A DNA stretch of 6,716 nucleotides, taken from the NCBI GenBank assembly GCA_037147235.1, contig JBAWVO010000338.1, positions 1 to 6,716 on the forward strand, given 5' to 3'. Of the stretch, positions 1 to 5,890 are shown one piece after another. The number at the start of each line of letters is the position of its first letter. Position 1 is the first letter of the stretch. The position numbers were made by a program, and so were the translations under genes. The stretch is from JANXQG01 sp037147235 (GTDB lineage: Bacteria; Planctomycetota; Planctomycetia; Pirellulales; Thermoguttaceae). The notes under the pieces are model-generated. The model worked only from the letters and a program-made list of their open reading frames with translations, did no database searches and was not told the origin of the DNA.

Positions 1-30
1 CCCACCATTTCCCGGCCGGTTCGCTCCACG

Positions 31-38
31 CACCCTAC
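31..38 (-). repeat. GTAGGGTG repeat-family fragment
   Basis: CACCCTAC on the + strand is the reverse complement of GTAGGGTG. The same octamer recurs at 348-355, 3586-3593 (minus) and 6699-6706, every time outside genes. This copy has no obvious hairpin around it and may be a decayed end of the larger element seen complete at 3540-3593, or a chance match. Confidence 0.3.
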
Positions 39-347
39 GGCCTGCCGTCACTGCTGGCAGTTGGCAAGGTTACGATCAAGGCCCCATTTTTCGGCGAGAA
101 CATGCGAAATCCACTCAGCTTTCCTTGTCTGCGCAATCGCCAAAGTTTCGCATTATCGGGCTGTCGGCATTTCTATCTATCCACCATTCAGGGATGCTGG
201 GGCGATTGGTCTGGGCGAATAAGTAGGAAAATGCCGAAGACAGGGAAGATACCGTACAATTGACTTGAATTCCACTCCCCTTTGCGCCCCTGATGAGTTA
301 CCCTTATGAGGAGTCGTTTCGTGCAGAGTAGTTTCTTTTGCGAAAAA

Positions 348-358
348 GTAGGGTGGGG
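348..358 (+). repeat. GTAGGGTGGGG repeat-family fragment
   Basis: This 11-base stretch is identical to bases 6699-6709 and matches the reverse complement of the right end of the two-hairpin element at 3583-3593 in ten of eleven positions. A weak stem (GGGC 356-359 with GCCC 367-370) follows it. It is best read as a half or decayed copy of the same intergenic repeat family, about 70 bases before the first gene. Whether it influences transcription cannot be told from the sequence. Confidence 0.4.
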
Positions 359-419
359 CTCGTCTTGCCCTGCGATTGCCGTTGACCCTTTCCGCAACAG
401 AAACAAAGTAATCGTTTCC

Positions 420-425
420 AGGTGG
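420..425 (+). promoter_or_regulatory. Ribosome binding site of the GAF-HlyD gene
   Basis: AGGTGG lies four bases before the ATG at 430. It is a slightly short-spaced but purine-rich Shine-Dalgarno match and supports this ATG as the start. Confidence 0.5.
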
Positions 426-429
426 CCGA

Positions 430-2517
430 ATGAGTAGCTACGAACAACCGGAAGACCATCTTATCGAGCAAACCCGTCTACAGATCCAGGCCCTGGTCGG
501 CGAAATCGCGCAGTTGTCGCGGCAGAACGTGGCCCCGGACCAGTTCTATGGCGAGTTCCTCAATCGGGTGGTTTCCGCATTGGCTGCCATCGGAGGAGTC
601 GTTTGGACGACGGGCGAAAACGGCCAACTCTCGCTGCAATATCAACTTAATCTTCAGCAAACCGGTCTACTTGACGACGAAGAGAAGCAAAAAAGTCATG
701 GCCGGCTGCTCTACAAGCTTCTCAATAGTCCAGACGTGGCGGGCGGCAATGGTCTGCTGGTGCCGCCACACTCGGGCTTTGGTGACGACGAGGCAGCGAA
801 TCCCACCGAGTTCCTTCTTGTCTTCGGACCTTTGCGGACCGACCTGGAAATGGTCGGCTTGGTCGAGATATTCCAACGCGACGAAACGGTGCAGCAGGTC
901 CAGCAAGGCTATCTTCGCTTTTTGCTGCAAATGTGCGAACTGGCCGGCGACTTCCTCAAGAGCCACCAGTTACGACACTTTTCCGACCGCCAAGTCCTTT
1001 GGGCCAGGCTGGAAGACTTCACCCGCAGCGTTTATGCCTCCCTGGATCCTATCGAGGCGGCCTACACCATTGCCAACGAAGCTCGACGGCTGATCGAGTG
1101 CGACCGCGTGAGCGTGGCCATTCGCAAAGGCAACCGCTGCACGATCGAGGCCATCAGCGGTCAGGACGTGTTCGACAAACGATCGAACACGGTGCGGTTG
1201 CTGGGTCGCCTAGCCTCGGCGGTGGTGGCCACGGGCGAGCCGGTTTGGTATGCGGGCGATACCCGCGACCTAGCCCCGCAGGTCGAAGAGGCGGTGCAAG
1301 AGTATATTGACGACGCCCATTCCAAGATGATCGCCGTGCTGCCCTTGGGCCGGGCCAAGCCGAATGAGGATGCCGACAAGCAAGAGAAGGACGACGCCGA
1401 AGGTCCCGTGGGTGCCTTGATCGTCGAGCAGATTGAAGACAACCGCGTGGTCCCCGCCATGGCCCAGCGGATCGACGTCGTCTGCCGGCACAGTTCCGTA
1501 GCCATGGCCAACGCCATGGAACACCAGAGCCTGTTCCTCATGCCGTTGTGGCGGGCGATCGGCAAGAGCAAATTCATCGTTCAGACCCGCACCCTGCCCA
1601 AAACCATCATGATCGCCGTTGCCCTACTGGCGGTGATCGTGGGTTTGTGTATCCTACCGGCCAACTTCGACTTGCACGCCAAGGGAACGCTAGAACCAGT
1701 CAATCGAAAGGACGTCTACGCCGGTGCCGAAGGCCAGATCGATGAATTTGGGACGGATATCGACGGCAAACCGATTGAACATGGCTCCTGGGTCAAGAAG
1801 GGGCAGTTATTGCTGAAGCTCCGCAATCCCACCTTGAACTCGCAAAAGGTCGATATCGACGGTCAGGTGGCCATCGAACACCAACACGTCAACGACATCG
1901 CGCACGAAATGAGTACCAGCGGGGGACTGAAGACCGAGGAGCGGGCTCGATTGATGGGCCAGTTGGCCGAATCGCAACAGAAGCTGAGCAACCTACAGGC
2001 CCAGGCCGAGATCGTCAAGTCCAAGGTGGCCGATCTCGAACTGCATAGTCCGATCGACGGCCAGATCGTCACGTGGGATCTGAAGAACCGGCTCGAAGGC
2101 CGCCCGGTCCAGAAAGGTCAGGCACTGCTCCGCGTTGCCAATCCAGAGGGTGATTGGGAACTCGATCTGCACATGTCCGAAGACCGCATGGGCCACGTCG
2201 CCCGAGCCGAGAAACTAGCCAGCGAGGATCGCCAAGAGCAACTGTCGGTCTCCTATATCCTCGCCACGGAGCCGGGAAAAACGGAGAAGGGAACGGTCAA
2301 AGTAATCAAAAATACGGCCGAAATCCAGGAGAAGGATGAAGGCAATGTGGTGGTGATTCGGGTGGCCATCAACAAGCAGGACATTGATCCGGCCAATCTC
2401 CGCGTGGGTGCCACGGTAACCGGCAAGATCCATTGCGGCCGACGCTCGATAGGCTACGTCTGGTTCTACGATCTGCTGGCGTTTATCCAGGCGAAGGTCT
2501 TTTTCCGGTTCTTTTAG
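430..2517 (+). CDS. GAF-domain HlyD family membrane adaptor protein
   Basis: A 695-residue membrane fusion protein combining a cytoplasmic sensor-like half with a periplasmic adaptor half. Residues about 36-175 and 198-362 read as two GAF-like domains; the second is clearer (an AAYTIANEARRLIECDRVSVAI helix-strand start, ending in GALIVEQIED and a long helix). A single membrane helix spans about 391-412. From 416 on it is HlyD-like: first half of the biotinyl-lipoyl-like sandwich (426-465, HGSWVKKGQLLLKLRNP), a short coiled-coil hairpin (470-540), the second half (LHSPIDGQIV then VQKGQALLRV, 538-570) and a beta barrel to about 668. The last 25 residues form a hydrophobic, aromatic tail ending FFRFF. 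HlyD proteins link inner-membrane transporters to outer-membrane channels; the GAF domains suggest ligand or redox sensing, which is inference. The partner pump is not in the window. The ATG has an AGGTGG site. The next gene follows after 12 bases, so the two are very likely co-transcribed and coupled. Confidence 0.87.
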   Translation: MSSYEQPEDHLIEQTRLQIQALVGEIAQLSRQNVAPDQFYGEFLNRVVSALAAIGGVVWTTGENGQLSLQYQLNLQQTGLLDDEEKQKSHGRLLYKLLNSPDVAGGNGLLVPPHSGFGDDEAANPTEFLLVFGPLRTDLEMVGLVEIFQRDETVQQVQQGYLRFLLQMCELAGDFLKSHQLRHFSDRQVLWARLEDFTRSVYASLDPIEAAYTIANEARRLIECDRVSVAIRKGNRCTIEAISGQDVFDKRSNTVRLLGRLASAVVATGEPVWYAGDTRDLAPQVEEAVQEYIDDAHSKMIAVLPLGRAKPNEDADKQEKDDAEGPVGALIVEQIEDNRVVPAMAQRIDVVCRHSSVAMANAMEHQSLFLMPLWRAIGKSKFIVQTRTLPKTIMIAVALLAVIVGLCILPANFDLHAKGTLEPVNRKDVYAGAEGQIDEFGTDIDGKPIEHGSWVKKGQLLLKLRNPTLNSQKVDIDGQVAIEHQHVNDIAHEMSTSGGLKTEERARLMGQLAESQQKLSNLQAQAEIVKSKVADLELHSPIDGQIVTWDLKNRLEGRPVQKGQALLRVANPEGDWELDLHMSEDRMGHVARAEKLASEDRQEQLSVSYILATEPGKTEKGTVKVIKNTAEIQEKDEGNVVVIRVAINKQDIDPANLRVGATVTGKIHCGRRSIGYVWFYDLLAFIQAKVFFRFF

Positions 2518-2521
2518 GGAG
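2516..2521 (+). promoter_or_regulatory. Ribosome binding site deciding the start of the second adaptor gene
   Basis: AGGGAG overlaps the TAG stop of the preceding gene and ends eight bases before the ATG at 2530, an ideal spacing. It argues for 2530 over the in-frame GTG at 2521, which is part of the site itself. The later in-frame ATGs at 2596 and 2629 each have only GGAAAG, inside a palindromic repeat, about ten bases upstream. Confidence 0.6.
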
Positions 2522-2529
2522 TGCTGAAC

Positions 2530-2667
2530 ATGCGCTGCATTGTCTCTTGTTTTGTCGCCGTCGCAGCCTCGATCAGGCTGGAAAGCCTGACCTACATGCG
2601 TTTAGTCAGGCTGGAAAGCCTGACCTACATGCGCTACATTGTCTCAGGTTTTATCGCCGTCGCTGCC
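2530..2667 (+). repeat. In-frame duplication of signal-peptide coding sequence
   Basis: Bases 2530-2568 and 2629-2667 match at 34 of 39 positions at an offset of 99 bp (33 codons). They encode MRCIVSCFVAVAA and MRYIVSGFIAVAA. The first copy keeps the upstream ribosome binding site; the second keeps the junction to the mature protein, including the LAAAQ cleavage region. The five differences suggest the duplication is not brand new, or that the first copy drifts without constraint. Confidence 0.85.
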
Positions 2668-3531
2668 CTGGGCCGGCTTGCCGCTGCCCAAGACACTGCG
2701 TTGCCCACGATTGCCCATGTGCCGCATTGCGTGGTGGCGCTGGCTGAGCAGGCCGACCTGCCGCCCCAGGAGGCCGGCGTGATTATGGAAATCGCGGTCA
2801 CCGAAGGCCAGCAGATCACCAAGGGCCAACTCCTAGTGCAGCTTGATGATCGCAAGGCTCAGAAGGAGCAGGAAGTGGTCGAGGCCAAGTACGAGGCGGC
2901 TAAAGCCAAGGCCGAAGACGATATCAATGTCCGCTACGCGGCGGCCGCCGCCGCCGTGGCCAAGGCTGAATACGAAATCAACAGAAAAGCGAATGCCGAC
3001 GTTCCCGGTTCAGTCACCCAGGTGCGGCTCAGCGAATTGTTCCTCAAGTGCAGGGAGACCGAATTGGCTATCGAGAAGGCCACGCTCGACCGGAAGATTG
3101 CCGCCGCGGAGGCCAGGGTCGCCAAGGCCGAAGTCGAAGCGGCCAAATTAATTGTCGAACGGCATAAAATCCTCTCGCCGGTCAGCGGCAAAGGCGTGGT
3201 GGTCGATATCCGTGCCCATAAGGGTGAAGCGGTGCAACCTGCGCAGCCGGTGATCCACATCGTAAAGCTCGACAGCCTTTGGGTCGAAGGGAATGTGCCC
3301 GCCGCCAAGTTCGCGCGGGCCGAACTCGAGGGAAAGACGGTCGTCGTCGATGTCGTGATTACACGCGGCGAGAAAAAATCGTTTCCCGGCGAAGTCATTT
3401 TCGTGAAGCCGCTCACCGATACGGGTGACAGTTACATGGTTCGCGCCAAGGTTACGAACCAGGAACTGAACGGCTCCTGGCTGCTCAGTCCGGGCATGCA
3501 AGCCGAGATGAACATTCAACTGAGCAAATAG
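2530..3531 (+). CDS. Secreted HlyD/RND-type periplasmic adaptor subunit
   Basis: A 333-residue adaptor of the HlyD/AcrA type, expected in the periplasm. Domain order, numbered from this ATG: duplicated signal-peptide region (1-54), first half of the lipoyl-like sandwich (about 77-107, GVIMEIAVTEGQQITKGQ), a long Ala/Lys/Glu-rich coiled-coil hairpin (108-211) whose turn PGSVTQVRL (159-167) resembles the channel-contacting tip of RND adaptors, the second sandwich half (ILSPVSGKGVVVDI, 214-227, to about 247) and a beta barrel to the C-terminus. The start is ambiguous. The ATG at 2530 has the only good Shine-Dalgarno, but the ATG at 2629 begins a textbook signal peptide (MRYIVSGFIAVAAL..LAAAQ, likely cut after AAA or AAAQ) and would give 300 residues. 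Starting at 2530 puts a degenerate copy of that signal peptide plus repeat-derived sequence in front. No lipobox is seen. It sits between two other HlyD-domain proteins, which suggests one assembly. Confidence 0.85.
   Translation: MRCIVSCFVAVAASIRLESLTYMRLVRLESLTYMRYIVSGFIAVAALGRLAAAQDTALPTIAHVPHCVVALAEQADLPPQEAGVIMEIAVTEGQQITKGQLLVQLDDRKAQKEQEVVEAKYEAAKAKAEDDINVRYAAAAAAVAKAEYEINRKANADVPGSVTQVRLSELFLKCRETELAIEKATLDRKIAAAEARVAKAEVEAAKLIVERHKILSPVSGKGVVVDIRAHKGEAVQPAQPVIHIVKLDSLWVEGNVPAAKFARAELEGKTVVVDVVITRGEKKSFPGEVIFVKPLTDTGDSYMVRAKVTNQELNGSWLLSPGMQAEMNIQLSK
2573..2633 (+). repeat. Two tandem palindromic REP-like units inside a coding region
   Basis: A 28-base sequence (2573-2600) recurs exactly at 2606-2633, a period of 33 bases. 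Each unit holds a perfect hairpin: TCAGGCT, loop GGAA, AGCCTGA (2573-2590 and 2606-2623; the second extends by one more G-C pair, 2605/2624), followed by CCTACATGCG. Bases 2601-2628 are flanked by ATGCG on both sides (2596-2600, 2629-2633), which resembles a target-site duplication. The units are in frame and encode RLESLTYMR twice. I recall similar palindromes between genes in planctomycete genomes, but this is memory, not a search. Confidence 0.8.
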
Positions 3532-3539
3532 TGATTTGA

Positions 3540-3593
3540 GTAGGGCGGGCCTTAGCCCGCCTTGCACGAGAAGGCGGGTAAAGCCCACCCTAC
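3540..3593 (+). repeat. Two-hairpin palindromic intergenic element (REP/BIME-like)
   Basis: The 54 bases end in near-perfect inverted repeats, GTAGGGCGGGC (3540-3550) and GCCCACCCTAC (3583-3593), pairing at ten of eleven positions. Inside each half is its own hairpin: GGCGGGC, loop CTTA, GCCCGCC (3544-3561), and GGCGGGT, loop AAA, GCCCACC (3573-3589, one mismatch and one G-T pair). It starts nine bases after the stop of the secreted adaptor gene. There is no T run, so it is not a classical terminator, but such hairpins could attenuate transcription or protect the upstream mRNA end. It happens to be open in the frame of the next gene. Confidence 0.8.
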
Positions 3594-3631
3594 TTGCTCG
3601 AAGCTCTGCCTATCGTAACAGAAACGAATTT

Positions 3632-5884
3632 GTGGTCACTCTTCATGACAGCCTGCTTTCCAGTTCCGCACGTGCGCTGTCGATTCGACGGCGGCCGGAC
3701 CTCATCGCGCGCCGTCAACATTACCTGGGACGCAGCTATTGGGTCGTCAAAGACCCGGTCGGGCTAAACTACTTCCGCTTTCAAGAAGAGGAATACGCCC
3801 TCCTGAACTGGCTGGACGGCGAGGTCAGCCTTGATGCGCTGAAAGATCGCTTTGAAAAGGAGTTTCCCCCGCAAAAAATCACCCTGGAAGAACTCCAGCA
3901 GTTCCTCGGCATGTTGCACCGCAGCGGACTGGTGATCGCCGGCGTGGGTGGCCAGGGCAAGCAGTTGCTCAAGCGCCGCCGCGAACGTCGCCGCAAGGAA
4001 TTCCTCGGCGCGTTGGCCAATGTTCTCTGCATCCGCTTCAAGGGCTTCGACCCCGAACGGTTTCTTAACTGGCTCTATCCTTTCGTGAGCTGGTTCTACA
4101 CCCGCACGGTGGTTATCGGCTGCATTGGACTGGGGCTTTCCGCATTGACCCTGGTGATGGTGCAATTCCATATATTCACGTCGCGGTTGCCGGCATTCCA
4201 CGAGTTCTTTAGTTTTGAGAACGCTCTGTTGCTTTCGGTCACGCTGGGCGTGACCAAGGTGCTGCACGAATTTGGCCACGGCATGATGTGCAAGCACTTC
4301 GGCGGCGAATGCCACGAAATGGGCGTGATGTTCCTCGTGCTCACGCCCTGCCTGTATTGCAACGTATCGGACTCTTGGCTGCTGCCCAGCAAGTGGCACC
4401 GCGCAGCCATCGGTGCCGGAGGCATGTACGTCGAATTGATCTTGGCCTCGGTCGCGACCTGGATCTGGTGGTTCAGCGAACCGGGCCTCTTGAACCACCT
4501 CTGCCTGAACATCATGTTCGTCTGCTCGGTCAGTACCTTGATTTTCAACGCCAATCCGCTCTTGCGGTATGACGGCTACTACATCCTCTCCGACGTCACC
4601 GAAATCCCCAACCTGCGACAGAAATCGACCGCCGTCTTGAGCCGCAAGATGGGCCTCTGGTTTCTCGGCCTGGAACAGCCCGAAGATCCTTTCCTCCCCG
4701 AGCGAAACCAGATCTTCTTCGCGATCTACTCGGTGGCGGCTGCCATCTATCAGTGGGTGGTGGTCTACTCGATCTTGTTCTTCCTCTATCACGTCTTCAA
4801 GCCCTATCGACTGGAGAAGATCGGGCAGATGCTCGCCATGGCCTCGCTGTGGGGGCTGATCGTGATGCCGCTTTACCAGCTCGGCAAGTTCTTCTACGTG
4901 CCCGGGAGGCTCGAAAAAGTGAAAAAAGCCCGCATGTTTACCAGCCTAGCCATCGTGATCCCGATCCTGCTGGCCATTTTCTTCATCCCACTGCCGCACA
5001 CGGTGATTGCCACCATGGAGGTCCAGCCGCACGGGGCCGATCCCCTGTATATCAATACCACCGAAGGGGGCTGCCTAGTCCAGGTCAATGTTAAAGCCGG
5101 TCAGGCGGTCGTCAAGGGCCAGCAGTTGGCCGTGCTGGAAAACAAAGATCTGGACATGGAGATCGCCAAGCTCGTGGCCAAGGAAAAGGAGTTTACCGTC
5201 AGGCTCACCAGCCTGCGAAGTCTCAGTCATTACGATCGCAAATCGCCCGAAACCATCCCGCAATTGGAGAATGCCCTGGAATCGGTCCGCAAACAGCGGA
5301 AGGAAGAAGAGTCCATCCGCGATCGGCTGATTCTCAAGGCAACACGCGACGGCACGGTGTTGCCGCCGCCGCCCACGCCGGCAACACACCAAGAGGGGGT
5401 CGAGGGCGGTCAGTTGCCTTCCTGGTCCGGCACGCCCCTGGATGAGGAGAGTTACCGGCCGTTTCTTAAAGAAGGCGTACTTTTCTGTTTGGTGGGCGAT
5501 CCGCGGAATCTGGAAGCAATTCTCGTGATCGACCAAGGCGACATCGACTACGTCAAGGTAAACCAGACGGTCGATCTGAAGTTTGACGCACTGCCCCACG
5601 ACGCGCTGCACGGCCGGATCGAGCGGATATCGGTTTCCAACTTGAAGATCACTCCCAGGCGGCTCTCCACCAAGGCCGGTGGCGAATTGCCCAGCAAGGT
5701 TGATCCGGAGACCGGCGTGGAGACGCCCCAAAGCGCATCCTACCAGGCCCTCGTGCCGATTACCGACGAAGAAGGCGTGGTACTCGTCGGCCTCCGCGGC
5801 CGCGCCAAGATTCACACCGAGCCGCTCTCGCTCGGTGCCCGCCTCTGGCGGCTGATCACGAATACATTTAACTTCCGGCTATAG
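3632..5884 (+). CDS. M50 (site-2-protease-like) membrane protein with PqqD-like and HlyD-like domains
   Basis: A 750-residue polytopic fusion. Residues 22-105 look PqqD-like (YWVVKDPVGLNYFRF..EEYALLNWLDG, then a helical part ending HRSGLVI); such domains bind peptides in several RiPP systems. A basic linker (114-122) precedes about eight membrane segments between 150 and 460. These carry the M50 zinc motif HEFGH (H212, E213, H216) and the third-ligand motif NPLLRYDGYY (D314), so the catalytic set looks complete. PCLYCNVSDSW (239-249) includes a CxxC. From 460 on it is HlyD-like: lipoyl-like half (475-505), coiled coil (506-565), second half interrupted by a Pro-rich insert with WSGTPLD (598-604), barrel, and a tail ending NFRL. 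It may cleave a membrane substrate, or act as the membrane core of an exporter; neither is shown. The GTG start at 3632 gives VTLHDSLLSSS, which fits the family N-terminus as I remember it; no strong Shine-Dalgarno is seen. The frame is open back to a TTG at 3536, but those codons translate the palindromic repeat. Confidence 0.86.
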   Translation: MVTLHDSLLSSSARALSIRRRPDLIARRQHYLGRSYWVVKDPVGLNYFRFQEEEYALLNWLDGEVSLDALKDRFEKEFPPQKITLEELQQFLGMLHRSGLVIAGVGGQGKQLLKRRRERRRKEFLGALANVLCIRFKGFDPERFLNWLYPFVSWFYTRTVVIGCIGLGLSALTLVMVQFHIFTSRLPAFHEFFSFENALLLSVTLGVTKVLHEFGHGMMCKHFGGECHEMGVMFLVLTPCLYCNVSDSWLLPSKWHRAAIGAGGMYVELILASVATWIWWFSEPGLLNHLCLNIMFVCSVSTLIFNANPLLRYDGYYILSDVTEIPNLRQKSTAVLSRKMGLWFLGLEQPEDPFLPERNQIFFAIYSVAAAIYQWVVVYSILFFLYHVFKPYRLEKIGQMLAMASLWGLIVMPLYQLGKFFYVPGRLEKVKKARMFTSLAIVIPILLAIFFIPLPHTVIATMEVQPHGADPLYINTTEGGCLVQVNVKAGQAVVKGQQLAVLENKDLDMEIAKLVAKEKEFTVRLTSLRSLSHYDRKSPETIPQLENALESVRKQRKEEESIRDRLILKATRDGTVLPPPPTPATHQEGVEGGQLPSWSGTPLDEESYRPFLKEGVLFCLVGDPRNLEAILVIDQGDIDYVKVNQTVDLKFDALPHDALHGRIERISVSNLKITPRRLSTKAGGELPSKVDPETGVETPQSASYQALVPITDEEGVVLVGLRGRAKIHTEPLSLGARLWRLITNTFNFRL

Positions 5885-5890
5885 TACTTC

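Larger units (their letters stand above)
1..429. other. Upstream non-coding region, no supported gene
   Basis: No convincing gene is visible in these 429 bases. The + frame starting at base 1 stays open to a TAA at 220-222, but its translation is rich in Arg, Cys and His, resembles no family I know, and has no visible start in the window. It could only be the tail of a gene entering from the left. A minus-strand frame at 188-406 also looks like noise. What can be seen are two short copies of the GTAGGGTG motif (minus strand 31-38, plus strand 348-358) and, at the right end, the ribosome binding site of the first gene. The promoter of the gene cluster probably lies here, but no convincing -35/-10 pair stands out. 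Confidence 0.6.

Noticed and set aside
290..297. CTGATGAG resembling the conserved core of a hammerhead ribozyme
   Set aside because: The next CGAAA is about 45 bases on (341-345) and the sequence between cannot form a convincing stem II; no flanking stems I and III are seen.
188..406. Minus-strand 72-codon open frame in the upstream region
   Set aside because: Its translation shows no known motif, it covers a repeat-family fragment, and it lacks a convincing ribosome binding site.
382..410. Possible promoter with TTGACC (382-387) as -35 before the first gene
   Set aside because: At 17-base spacing the -10 position reads AAAGTA, a poor match; TTGACT at 260-265 is likewise unsupported. Planctomycete promoter rules are also uncertain.
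2573..2633. CRISPR-like repeat
   Set aside because: There are only two units, the interval between repeats is five bases with no spacer-sized sequence, and they lie inside a coding frame.
2433..2747. Plus-strand 104-codon frame spanning the junction of the first two genes
   Set aside because: It overlaps the ends of two well-supported genes out of frame; its internal AGKPDLHA repeat is just the palindromic repeat read in another frame.
3764..4792. Long minus-strand open frame (342 codons) opposite the M50 gene
   Set aside because: It is antisense to a strongly conserved coding region, and its His/Asp/Gln-rich translation without motifs is typical of a shadow frame in GC-rich DNA.
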